From NCBI GenBank assembly GCA_964359085.1, contig CAYHRT010000068.1, positions 1-16,890 on the forward strand: a stretch of 16,890 nt of DNA, given 5' to 3'. Every line of letters begins with the position of its first letter. Positions within the stretch are counted from its first letter, which is position 1. Positions 6,289 through 14,432 of the stretch are shown in pieces. The translations under genes were made by a program, and so were the position numbers. Below the pieces are notes generated by a model, which was not told where the DNA came from, did no database searches, and saw only the letters and a program-made list of their open reading frames with translations. This stretch comes from GWA2-49-15 sp964359085. Its GTDB lineage: Bacteria > Bdellovibrionota > Bacteriovoracia > Bacteriovoracales > Bacteriovoracaceae.

Positions 6289-8416
6289 GCCTAAGATTAA
6301 GATTGACTGGTCTTTTGTGCGCTATTGTCTGGTTCGTTTTGTGCCGGTGCTTTTCACACTCTGGGGCGTTCTCTTTCTCTGTTTGCCTCAAGTAAAAAAG
6401 AATAGGGCACCGGCCGAAACAGGACAAGTGTGTACTCCCCAAGGTGAGGGATGTCCCTTTCTCATTATTGGTCATCGAGGGGCACCTTATATCGTGGCGG
6501 AAAATACTTTGGGATCCTTTGAAGAGGCCTTAAAGCGAGGTGCCAATGCCGTCGAAATGGATATTTCTTTAACCAAAGATCATCATGTCGCTATCATGCA
6601 TGATAGTAGCCCCGACCAATTTTTGGCCCTCATTCGGCAGACCGGGGCTGAAAATTTGCCTTATGTTCCCTTCGTCCCGGATCTTGGAGATCCGATGCGT
6701 CGACCGGTGGATGAATTGAGCTTGGCCGAGCTTCGGCAATACTATGGCTATTCTCCTTCCGCTGGCCCTATCTTAGATATTTTTGCGAGCGGAACATTAG
6801 ATCGAACCGCTGTTATTCCTACCTATGCAGAATTTGTGAAGTGGGCCCAGGGAAGAACCGAACTAAAGGCCATCATTCTTGACGTTAAACTGGAAAATCA
6901 TCAAGAGAAGCAGGCTGAACTCTTGGCACAAAAGATCCTCGAACAATCAGCGGGTGCCCAGTTCAATATTTATTTTTCAACACCCAAACCAAAAATTTTC
7001 CGCGTCTTCCGTCACTGGCCACAGCTCGATCACTATTTTCAACAAATTGGTCCGGTATTAATGGACTTTGAAAATGATGGTGGTGTGGCCATTTTAAAAA
7101 GTGGAGAGACCACCGGCCTTTTAACTGGTAAAACACTCTTGCGACCATGGCATAATTACCTTACCGATTTAAAAGAAATCTTAACTTATCGTCATGTGCG
7201 AAAGGGTCTCTATCCTATTATTTCGTGGACTATCGATGATCAATTTCAAATGTATCGTTTGGTACAATTAGGGGTTGACGGCACCATTACGAATCGTCCT
7301 CGCGATCTGGCACGTATTCTAGATCGACATTTTAAAGATCATTCAAGTGTCGCTCGTCACGTTGGGATGTGTTGGCAGAACTATCATGGATCAGAGCGGT
7401 TTGAATTTTGCACCAGTGGGAAAGAGCTGGACCCATTTCTTTCCATTGGAAAGCGTGAAGTTGAGGCCTGGGTCTGTAAAGAAAGGGGAGTTGAGTCCTT
7501 CGTGCGTGATCTCTTTGGCTGTGGTTTTTTAGATAAGGCCGATATGCAGTTTCAAAATGAAATTGATAATTCTGGGAACGTCAATATTTGGTGGCGACCG
7601 CGGGCCAAGCGTGGAGTCTTGGTGGCGCGTGCCCAAGAGGAGTTTGGGGTGGATAAATCGCCTTTCGTATTAGATTTTGAACAATTGGACTGCAACGACG
7701 GTTTTTTAAACTATGATTGTGAATATAGGATGCGTATCGAGTATTTTGATCATGGCGCCGGACGTTTTGTGCAAATAAGAAATGCCAATTTTAACTTTGA
7801 AAGCTCAGATGCTTTTATCTCAAATGCGCCGGTTGATACTCGGGCCCTGCGTGTAACTCTTTTTGAGACTGACGATGGGCAAATAAATTCCAACCGTCGC
7901 TCGGAACGAACTATCTATTTAAGTTTTAAGGACGGAGAAGTTAAGCTTGCCCGGGCCCTAGATGATACCTTCAAAGTGAGGATAAATTTACGTGTTTATC
8001 ACTATGATAATGTACAGAGTAATTGGGATTATTACAGAGCGGTAACCTTTAATTTTGAACAGAAGAAATGTCGCGATGGCGTACTCAACTATGACTGTGA
8101 ATATCTCTTGCATCTCTCCTATAGTCCCGATGGTGGCAAGAATTATTTTCCTTGGCGCTCTTATACGGCCCAGAGTAGTTTCCAAGTATATGAGCGCATT
8201 CCGCGTACTGCCACCCATGTGAAATGGAAGATCATTGAAACAGACGATGGAAAACAGGCCGGTATGAAATCCTTTGGCGAAGTCATTGCCCCCCTGATGC
8301 ATGGAGAACGGCGATGGATAGATGCTCAGGACGGTACATTTGATGTAGAATTAAAGATAAAAATGTTGGATTTTGATTCGCAACAGTATGATACTGAAGG
8401 TGGGAGGATTAGGTGA
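6281..8416 (+). CDS. Membrane-anchored glycerophosphodiester phosphodiesterase with C-terminal tandem repeats
   Basis: The 711-residue product has one N-terminal membrane segment (about 14-36), then a GDPD domain at about 60-350: HRGAP with His65, AEN with Glu74, VEMD with Glu92/Asp94, and IMHD with His107. The C-terminal barrel strand reads SWTIDD...GVDGTITNRP. About 30 extra residues (109-140) interrupt the domain after IMHD. GDPDs cleave glycerophosphodiesters to glycerol-3-phosphate and an alcohol. Residues 360-415 contain four cysteines (364, 377, 399, 414). Two repeats follow, 466-591 and 592-711, each with FEQ..CxDGxLNYDCEY, then FETDDG or IETDDG, then DxTFxV. I do not recognise this repeat; it may bind carbohydrate or wall polymers. 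The start overlaps the GH26 end by 8 bp and the end overlaps the cNMP-binding gene. Being about 2.5 times the usual family length is unusual. Confidence 0.88.
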   Translation: MIKPKIKIDWSFVRYCLVRFVPVLFTLWGVLFLCLPQVKKNRAPAETGQVCTPQGEGCPFLIIGHRGAPYIVAENTLGSFEEALKRGANAVEMDISLTKDHHVAIMHDSSPDQFLALIRQTGAENLPYVPFVPDLGDPMRRPVDELSLAELRQYYGYSPSAGPILDIFASGTLDRTAVIPTYAEFVKWAQGRTELKAIILDVKLENHQEKQAELLAQKILEQSAGAQFNIYFSTPKPKIFRVFRHWPQLDHYFQQIGPVLMDFENDGGVAILKSGETTGLLTGKTLLRPWHNYLTDLKEILTYRHVRKGLYPIISWTIDDQFQMYRLVQLGVDGTITNRPRDLARILDRHFKDHSSVARHVGMCWQNYHGSERFEFCTSGKELDPFLSIGKREVEAWVCKERGVESFVRDLFGCGFLDKADMQFQNEIDNSGNVNIWWRPRAKRGVLVARAQEEFGVDKSPFVLDFEQLDCNDGFLNYDCEYRMRIEYFDHGAGRFVQIRNANFNFESSDAFISNAPVDTRALRVTLFETDDGQINSNRRSERTIYLSFKDGEVKLARALDDTFKVRINLRVYHYDNVQSNWDYYRAVTFNFEQKKCRDGVLNYDCEYLLHLSYSPDGGKNYFPWRSYTAQSSFQVYERIPRTATHVKWKIIETDDGKQAGMKSFGEVIAPLMHGERRWIDAQDGTFDVELKIKMLDFDSQQYDTEGGRIR

Positions 8417-8967
8417 TGAGTGTGAGAAAAAAAATAAAACGACCACCCCACAGGAGAGTAGTCGATGCTCGCTTATTGAAAACTCTCAAGCATGTAGTTC
8501 TATTTAGGGGCCTAAGCGTCGCAGTCTTGAGCAAGTTATTGGCCAAATCAGAAGTTAAAACATTCCAAAAAGATCAGTTTATTTTTCATGCTGGCCAAGT
8601 CAGTGATGGATCCTATGTGAACCTTCAAGGAGTGTTACGGATTGAGAACAATGGTATCTTTCTTTCCAAGGTTGATGAAGGAGAAACGGTGGGCGAGATG
8701 GGAGTGCTGAACGATTTGCCCCGTTCTGCCGACTTACTGGCGATGACGGAAACCAAAGTTCTCTTTATTCCCAAACAGCATCTATACCGAATCATGAAGA
8801 ACAACCAAAAGACGGCCGTGACAATTTATAAAAATGCCGTGTGGATTCTGGGAACCTTGATCAGAAACAAAAACATTGTCATGGAATTCATCAAGATCTT
8901 GGACAATTCTGTCTTGGCCTCACTGGCTTCGGAAGATCTTAGCCATCTTCGCCCTAATGTTGAATAA
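8416..8967 (+). CDS. Cyclic nucleotide-binding domain protein
   Basis: The 183-residue product is a single CNBD (about 20-145) followed by a helical tail, with no DNA-binding or catalytic domain. GETVGEMGVLNDLPRSADLL is the phosphate-binding cassette; its Glu and its Arg in PRSA are both kept, so it could bind cAMP, cGMP or a related nucleotide. The first 20 residues are strongly basic (RKKIKRPPHRR). Start choice: ATG 8416 gives a TGATG overlap with the GDPD stop and has GGGAGGA (8402-8408) at 7 bp; GTG 8413 is too close to that site. As last gene of the GH26-GDPD unit it may couple that unit to a nucleotide signal, but its partner is unknown. Its end overlaps the convergent GDPD gene by 14 bp. 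Confidence 0.85.
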   Translation: MSVRKKIKRPPHRRVVDARLLKTLKHVVLFRGLSVAVLSKLLAKSEVKTFQKDQFIFHAGQVSDGSYVNLQGVLRIENNGIFLSKVDEGETVGEMGVLNDLPRSADLLAMTETKVLFIPKQHLYRIMKNNQKTAVTIYKNAVWILGTLIRNKNIVMEFIKILDNSVLASLASEDLSHLRPNVE

Positions 8968-9808
8968 GTCGTAGACAGAGTGCGGGCCGATTGGTGGTAA
9001 TAAAATTGACCTGCATAAAGTCTGACCAGATCATATCGCCCGGGTCGTCCACCGTCCAAACTGCCCTTTCAAATTGCTCATACTTCGCCTTCATCATGCG
9101 TCGAGTTCTGCCATAACTGAAACGGAGATTGAGACCGTAATTAGATTTTGGCTTGCCAAAAAAACGGTAATTAAAAAGGCCTCTTATATTTTTGAAGCTC
9201 GGAAAATCTGTTGCGTAGGAGAAGGCGTGATCGAGGAAATTCTTTTTGAAGGAAGTAAAGCGCACTCGTTGAGCATGCTGGGCTAAATGCTGGTAAATCA
9301 ATTGCAAAGTGTAATATTGGGGTAGGTCTTTAAACTCAATGAACACGAAGACAGAAGTATTGTCGAGAATGTTAAGAAAGTCCATGAGTGTGGGAATTTC
9401 CTCGCCATTTTTGAGAACGCATTTGGCCTGGATTTCCTTCCAGGTGAGTTTCGCAATCTTTTTCTCAGGGCATTTTTGTTTTTTATTTGGATCGCGCGAA
9501 GTGGTGGTTTCACCAAGTTTTAGATCATGCATGATGAGAGGTATTCCATCTTTGGTATGGGCCACATCAAACTCAACGCCATCGCTGCCGATCTCCAGAG
9601 CAGAGAGAAGGGCGGCCCTGGAATTTTCCAGAAAACTTTCGCGATTCCCCCGATGAGCGATGCACATAGTTTTTGCCGAAGGGACTCCTGGCCCTTCGCC
9701 TTTCAGGTAGCTTGCGCTTGCAAAATCGGCAATCCTGCCGATTTTTGCCGAGGCATACGAAGCATAAAAGGCAAACAAGCATAAAGGGATGAGTATGGCC
9801 ATCTTCAT
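8954..9808 (-). CDS. Periplasmic glycerophosphodiester phosphodiesterase
   Basis: The 284-residue product begins with a signal peptide (MKMAILIPLCLFAFYASYASA, probable cleavage after ASA at residue 21). The GDPD domain follows: AHRG with His52, LEN with Glu61, VEFD with Glu79/Asp81, IMHD with His94, a C-terminal VWTVDDPGD strand and FITTNRP. All catalytic and metal-binding positions expected of the family are present, so it should hydrolyse glycerophosphodiesters from phospholipid turnover. It is normal in length, unlike the plus-strand GDPD at 6281-8416, and is clearly a different paralogue. The start ATG overlaps the stop of the MFS/PlsC gene as ATGA, with GGGAG 6 bp upstream, so translation is coupled. 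This pairs lipid head-group cleavage with lysophospholipid re-acylation. Confidence 0.92.
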   Translation of the reverse strand: MKMAILIPLCLFAFYASYASAKIGRIADFASASYLKGEGPGVPSAKTMCIAHRGNRESFLENSRAALLSALEIGSDGVEFDVAHTKDGIPLIMHDLKLGETTTSRDPNKKQKCPEKKIAKLTWKEIQAKCVLKNGEEIPTLMDFLNILDNTSVFVFIEFKDLPQYYTLQLIYQHLAQHAQRVRFTSFKKNFLDHAFSYATDFPSFKNIRGLFNYRFFGKPKSNYGLNLRFSYGRTRRMMKAKYEQFERAVWTVDDPGDMIWSDFMQVNFITTNRPALCLRLIQH

Positions 9809-11685
9809 AAGTAACTCCCACGCAGCCGTAATACTTCATCATAAAGTATTTGGGTTGATACAAGTTCCGAACGTATTGGTTTCCCAATAATTAATTCAAC
9901 TCTTGCACGAAAGCGGTTAGGAGGGAGACCTTGGAGCGCACGGCCTTTGATCCGGCTAAACCAACTGCCCCACATGCCGCGAATGGCAACTGGGACGACC
10001 CATACATCAACATCGGTCTTTTTGGCCACTCTTTCCACACCATCCTTAAAGGGAATCATTTGGCCATCGTTTGTCAGAAAGCCTTCGGGGAAAATAGTCA
10101 TGAGATCCCCTTGTTTGAGGCCTGCTACCACGGCATCCAACGCTTCTTCCATCAACTTCGGATCAACTTTTTTGGGTGTCACAGGAATGGATTTTGAGGT
10201 GGTAAAAAACCATTGAAGAATTTTAATATCAAAGTAGGCCTTGTCCATCATATAGCGAGGGGGGCGATTCATAGCCGCACAAACAATAAATGGGTCAATA
10301 AAACTGACGTGATTGCTGACGATAAGGACTGGGCCGTTCTTGGGAAGATTTTCGTAACCTGTAACGCTATAGCGATAGCCAATTTTAACCAGCCAAGTAA
10401 AGAAAATATGGTAAAAGTGTTCGGGAATTCTGGCCAAAAGAAACAGGGTAATGAGCAGATTGGTGATTGAAACAATCATAAAAATTTGGGTGATAATGAG
10501 GCCAAATTTAAAACAGACGATAGCAAAAATGGCAGCACTCACCATAAAGACGGCGTTCCAGATATTGTTACTTGCCACCACACGGGAGCCAAGTTGGAGC
10601 GGGGCCTTTTCTTGCATCAGGGTATAGAGGGGTACGATATACATTCCTCCGAAGATCCCAACAAAGAAAAAATCTAATGCACTTCTTGCACCATAGAGGC
10701 CTTGCCAAAAATCTTGAAGTCCCATTAGGGGCATGCCTTGGCCCGCAACCGATTTCAGGGTGGTCAAATCAAAACTGAAGAGGAACAAACCAAAACCGCC
10801 AATGATCACCAAACCTAGTCTGGTTGTGCCACCTGAGAGACGATTAGTAAGAATGGAACCCAGTCCCATGCCCATAGAGATCATGGTGAGTAGCAAGGTG
10901 GCCACGGCCTCATTGCCATTTAAAATATCGCGACAATAGCTGGGGAGAGAGGCCATGTAAAAGAAACCAAAAAACCAAAACCAAGAGATGCTAAAGATGG
11001 CCAACTTGACGTGTTTATTGACAAAGGCATGCTTCATCCCGCGATAGGTTTCGGTCAGAGGATTCCAGCAGATTTTGAGTGCCGGATCAGAAGGAGTTGC
11101 CCTCGGAATAAAAAGCGACATACAGAAACCCAAGCTGGCCGCCAGAACGATGGCGAGAGAGATGGGGTAGATTGAAAATTGGCCGATAATTTCTTTTGTG
11201 ACAAGTGAGCCACCGATGATGGTTCCCAAAAGGATAGCGATGAAGGTTCCCATGCTGGTCAAGCCGTTGCCGGCCAGAAGCTCGTCGGACTTTAAATGCT
11301 GGGGAAGAATAGAATATTTGACCGGCCCAAAGAGAGTACTATGAACACCCATGAGACAAAGCATGGCCAAGAGAAAGGAGTTATTTCCCAGGTAAAACCC
11401 CAAAGCTGCGGCCAGCATGATACAAACTTCGAAAACCTTGACACCTCTGATGATGTTGGACTTTTCATAGCGGTCACATAGTTGGCCTGAAATGCCACTG
11501 AAGATAAAGAAGGGCAGAATAAAAAGCCCCGCGGCCACTTGGACTAAGACATCAGCTTGGTCTTTAGGTGTGTTATAGGCGATCAAAATCACTAAGGCCG
11601 ACTTAAATAGGTTGTCGTTCAAAGCACCAAAGACCATGGTGATAAAAAATGGAAAAAAACGTTTTTGGCGTAATAAATTAAACAT
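9805..11685 (-). CDS. LplT-like MFS transporter fused to PlsC-type acyltransferase
   Basis: The 626-residue product is a fusion. Residues 10 to about 420 form an MFS domain with about twelve membrane segments and the LplT-like opening FGALNDNLFKSALVIL. Residues about 440-626 are a PlsC-type acyltransferase with NHVSFID (His459 and Asp464, the HX4D catalytic motif), IFPEG (531-535) and VVPVAIRG (563-570). LplT flips lysophospholipids across the inner membrane and PlsC-type domains re-acylate them. In many bacteria a longer LplT-PlsC-acyl-ACP synthetase protein does both; here the synthetase domain is absent, so acyl donor supply must be separate. It forms an operon with the GDPD gene through an ATGA overlap. 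No clear Shine-Dalgarno precedes ATG 11685. An AT-rich 144-bp gap separates it from the divergent ATPase gene, and I recognise no convincing promoter there. Confidence 0.9.
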   Translation of the reverse strand: MFNLLRQKRFFPFFITMVFGALNDNLFKSALVILIAYNTPKDQADVLVQVAAGLFILPFFIFSGISGQLCDRYEKSNIIRGVKVFEVCIMLAAALGFYLGNNSFLLAMLCLMGVHSTLFGPVKYSILPQHLKSDELLAGNGLTSMGTFIAILLGTIIGGSLVTKEIIGQFSIYPISLAIVLAASLGFCMSLFIPRATPSDPALKICWNPLTETYRGMKHAFVNKHVKLAIFSISWFWFFGFFYMASLPSYCRDILNGNEAVATLLLTMISMGMGLGSILTNRLSGGTTRLGLVIIGGFGLFLFSFDLTTLKSVAGQGMPLMGLQDFWQGLYGARSALDFFFVGIFGGMYIVPLYTLMQEKAPLQLGSRVVASNNIWNAVFMVSAAIFAIVCFKFGLIITQIFMIVSITNLLITLFLLARIPEHFYHIFFTWLVKIGYRYSVTGYENLPKNGPVLIVSNHVSFIDPFIVCAAMNRPPRYMMDKAYFDIKILQWFFTTSKSIPVTPKKVDPKLMEEALDAVVAGLKQGDLMTIFPEGFLTNDGQMIPFKDGVERVAKKTDVDVWVVPVAIRGMWGSWFSRIKGRALQGLPPNRFRARVELIIGKPIRSELVSTQILYDEVLRLRGSYL

Positions 11686-11829
11686 AATTGTTCAAAATAA
11701 TTTCATGATTGTTAATAAAAGACAAATTCTGTCGATTAGTTGAGCAAAGAAGTTGCAAGATGGCCCCTTGGTTTTTTTTTACGTTTGTCGATAAGAATCG
11801 TGTGATGAAGTGTGCGCAAAGGGGACACC

Positions 11830-13587
11830 GTGGTTAGTTCTGCCACCAAAATTATGAAGCGGCCTGGCCGGAAGATAACTTTAGATGAAGTTATTGAGGG
11901 GCTTAAGAATGACAAGCTGATTTCCCAAGCAGATTATGACCGCATCTTTAAGTCACTTAAATTGGCACGTTTTCACCCTTTGGTGTCTGTGGGCAAGATG
12001 GCCTTCAAACATCCCACAGAGCCGAAAACAACTCTTGATACCGAATGGCTCACGCAATGGTATGCCGGAAAGCTAGGCATGGGTTACATTGATATTGATC
12101 CCTTAAAGATGGATATTGGAGAAATTACCAAACTTCTACCTAAGGCCTTTATCAAACGAATAGCTGTCCTTCCGGTGCAAATCACACCGACCAAAGTGGT
12201 GTTTGCCACGGCCGAACCCTTTGAGCGTGATTGGTTACTAGATACCAGCGCATCTATCAAGCGTGACGTTGAGATTGTTCTGGGGAATCCGGAAAAGATC
12301 ACACGTTACATCGAAGAATTCTTTGAAGTCCGTTCGGCCATGAATCAAGTGGGAGATGTTGAAAGTGAGTTCGGTGATCAGAATGCCCTCGATAAAATGG
12401 TGGGATCGGAAAAAGGTGAATTTAAGGCCGATGACGGTAATGTCGCTAAAATTGTCGATTGGCTTTTTCAATTTGCAAGCACTGAGCGGGCCACAGACAT
12501 TCATCTCGAACCACGTGAGGGCCAGGCCCAGATGCGCTTTCGGATTGATGGAAATTTACGAGTGGTTTATAAGTTTGATGCCAAGGTCTTCATTCCAGTT
12601 TTAAGTCGTTTGAAGATTATCGCAGAACTAAAAGTGGATGAGAAAAGGCGTCCACAAGATGGGCGTATTAAGCGGCAGGTGGGCGACAAATTGATGGAGA
12701 TGCGTATTTCAACCATTCCCACCCATTATGGGGAGAAGATGGTTATCCGCATTTTTGATACCAATATTACCAGCAAAACGTTTGAAGAGTTGGGCCTGTC
12801 ACCAGAAGACATCAAAGGATGGGAAAGTTTGGTGGCACGTTCTTTCGGCCTGATTTTAGTTACCGGCCCCACAGGATCTGGAAAGACGACAACCCTGCAA
12901 ACTTCACTCACTTTTATTGCTGCGCCGGATATTAATATTTGTACGGTGGAAGATCCCATTGAAATTGTAAATGAGCAACTGGCACAAATGCAGGTTAATC
13001 CCGAGATCAGTTTGAGCTTTGGCAACGCTATTCGCGCTTTTTTGCGACAAGACACCGACGTTATTATGGTGGGTGAAATCCGAGATCAAGATACCGCTGA
13101 GATGGCCATTCAGGCCTCTTTGACTGGGCACCTCGTTTTGTCGACTCTGCATACAAATTCTGCCCTGGCTTCGATTACCAGGCTCATTGATTTGAAGGTT
13201 GAGCCGCATCTCTTAAGTGCTTCGTTAATTGGGCTGATGGCCCAGCGATTGGTTCGGGTTCTTTGCCCTCATTGCAAAGAAAAAGCACCTCCCAATCTTG
13301 AACTTTGGAAGGCCTTGATTGGCCCCTACAATGTGCCGACACCTCAGTTTGTCTATCACGCCAAAGGCTGTCGTGAGTGTCGCAATACGGGATACTACGG
13401 GCGCATTATCGTTTATGAATTGGTGCGTGTGACTCCTGAATTGCGAGAATTGATCCGACCGGGAATTACCTTGCAAGAGATTGAAAATTTAATGCGTGGA
13501 AAATATTTACCCATTCGCTTAAATGGCGTTCAGAAAGTTCTACAAGGCAAAACGTCGATAGAAGAAGTTGTGACGATTGTTATTTGA
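11830..13587 (+). CDS. GspE/PilB-type secretion or type IV pilus assembly ATPase
   Basis: From GTG 11830 the product has 585 residues. The N-terminal part (about 15-170) is a helical and alpha/beta segment like the T2SSE_N/MshEN region, ending near EEFFEV. The ATPase core follows: GPTGSGKT Walker A (346-353), CTVEDPIE Asp box (371-378), DVIMVGEIRD Walker B (410-419) and TGHLVLSTLHTNSA His box (432-445). The four zinc cysteines of GspE/PilB are present (479, 482, 514, 517; CPHC and CREC). It would be a hexameric cytoplasmic motor for pilus extension or type II secretion. No pilC, pilT, pilin or other gsp gene is adjacent. Start choice: GTG 11830 has AAAGGGG at 11818-11824 with 5 bp spacing, better than the in-frame GTG 11812. 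Confidence 0.93.
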   Translation: MVSSATKIMKRPGRKITLDEVIEGLKNDKLISQADYDRIFKSLKLARFHPLVSVGKMAFKHPTEPKTTLDTEWLTQWYAGKLGMGYIDIDPLKMDIGEITKLLPKAFIKRIAVLPVQITPTKVVFATAEPFERDWLLDTSASIKRDVEIVLGNPEKITRYIEEFFEVRSAMNQVGDVESEFGDQNALDKMVGSEKGEFKADDGNVAKIVDWLFQFASTERATDIHLEPREGQAQMRFRIDGNLRVVYKFDAKVFIPVLSRLKIIAELKVDEKRRPQDGRIKRQVGDKLMEMRISTIPTHYGEKMVIRIFDTNITSKTFEELGLSPEDIKGWESLVARSFGLILVTGPTGSGKTTTLQTSLTFIAAPDINICTVEDPIEIVNEQLAQMQVNPEISLSFGNAIRAFLRQDTDVIMVGEIRDQDTAEMAIQASLTGHLVLSTLHTNSALASITRLIDLKVEPHLLSASLIGLMAQRLVRVLCPHCKEKAPPNLELWKALIGPYNVPTPQFVYHAKGCRECRNTGYYGRIIVYELVRVTPELRELIRPGITLQEIENLMRGKYLPIRLNGVQKVLQGKTSIEEVVTIVI

Positions 13588-13592
13588 TACCG

Positions 13593-13634
13593 TACGGAAG
13601 AGAGCAAAAAGTTTATATATTCCTCTCTCCCGTA
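13593..13634 (+). terminator. Hairpin after the ATPase gene, possible terminator
   Basis: TACGGAAGAGAG (13593-13604) pairs with CTCTCTCCCGTA (13623-13634) over 12 positions with one A-C mismatch and an 18-nt AT-rich loop. It sits between the convergent ATPase gene (stop at 13587) and the minus-strand gene ending at 13647, where a shared terminator is expected. Neither side has a proper T-tract, so intrinsic termination is uncertain. It may instead protect RNA ends. Confidence 0.45.
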
Positions 13635-13646
13635 ATTGAGATGTCA

Positions 13647-14090
13647 TTATTGACGATCTGTCATATTGGACGACTGATAGCAGATAGCATAGGTATCTAA
13701 TTCGTTAATTGGTCGTGGGATGCATCCATTGATTTCGTGGCCGATTGATTCATTGGCCATTACGTGGAGTTTTACCCCGTAGACTTTTGTGAAAGTCGTC
13801 GTGCCACCACCAAATCCCCAATGCTTCTTGGTAGTGGAATCAAGCAGGGTGGCGCTTACGATTTGGGATTGCAAACCGTCGATTTCAATTTTTTCATGTG
13901 ACTTTTCGTCCGTAACGTAAAGATTGAGATCTCCATCTTCAAGTTCGCCTTCTTTGGAGAGGTAGACATTCACAGCGGAATGATCTTTTTGTAAGTTGAT
14001 GGTATCGCAATGGGTATGAGTGGTCAGGGCGAAGGCATTCAACGATCCGATGGTTAGTCCAAGGTTTAATAAGAGGGTCAATGTTTTCAT
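13647..14090 (-). CDS. Small exported protein of unknown function
   Basis: The 147-residue product has a clear signal peptide (MKTLTLLLNLGLTIGSLNAFA, cleavage probably near residue 21). The mature part is about 126 residues, rich in beta-forming and polar residues, with cysteines at 28, 123 and 137 and a Gly/Thr stretch WGFGGGTTTF (91-100). I recognise no family. ATG 14090 is preceded by AAAGGAGA in the right place, which is a strong ribosome binding site. It lies downstream of the 14433-15236 gene on the same strand, but a 342-bp non-coding gap suggests its own promoter. It ends facing the ATPase gene, with a hairpin between them. Confidence 0.72.
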   Translation of the reverse strand: MKTLTLLLNLGLTIGSLNAFALTTHTHCDTINLQKDHSAVNVYLSKEGELEDGDLNLYVTDEKSHEKIEIDGLQSQIVSATLLDSTTKKHWGFGGGTTTFTKVYGVKLHVMANESIGHEINGCIPRPINELDTYAICYQSSNMTDRQ

Positions 14091-14432
14091 AAAATCTCCT
14101 TTTGTTGGTTAGAACTGGGCCATTCATAACCTCAAAGGAGTAATTAGCACAAATTATTAATTATGATGTAGCATAAGAAGTATTTCTAATTATTCGACCC
14201 GCGAGTTATGCCACTGTCGGACAAAAGTGTGAAATGATAGTCAGGGCAAAAATCATTTAATCTCCTTATATCCATTTCAAATCTAGTCGGGAAACCCGGT
14301 GCAATGGGATATATGTATAGTGGAATTATTCCTGCTGATGCTGGTTATGTTACTTGCTGTACTCTCATATCAGATGACAGTAATTCAGTTTCGGGAGATT
14401 GAAAGCATGATCCCTGCTCGTCCCTCTGCACC
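14091..14432. other. Non-coding stretch between two exported-protein genes
   Basis: These 342 bases hold no convincing gene. The part nearest the 13647 gene is AT-rich (14140-14200) and on the minus strand has a possible promoter-like pair (TTGTGC, 17 bp, TTATGA) about 45 bp before that gene's ribosome binding site. A short plus-strand frame of 32 codons (14304-14402, two adjacent cysteines, no ribosome binding site) is probably chance or a remnant. CGGG-aaa-CCCG at about 14288-14298 is a small hairpin. I see no tRNA and no riboswitch with a full consensus. Confidence 0.4.

Noticed and set aside
7988..8302. Minus-strand frame of 104 codons within the GDPD repeat region.
   Set aside because: It lies opposite the duplicated repeats of the GDPD protein, whose frame is continuous and has conserved motifs.
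9931..10939. Several plus-strand open frames of 60-90 codons opposite the MFS/PlsC gene.
   Set aside because: They are shadows of a secure coding sequence, have no ribosome binding sites and no recognisable protein features.
11812..11829. GTG 11812 as start of the GspE/PilB gene.
   Set aside because: GTG 11830 in the same frame has a far better Shine-Dalgarno (AAAGGGG, 5 bp spacing).
14206..14304. Fragments resembling cobalamin riboswitch elements (GCCACTG, then GGGAA...CCGGTGCAA).
   Set aside because: The order is wrong, the B12-box AGCCAGGAGACCTGCC-type core is missing, and the neighbouring genes are not B12-related.
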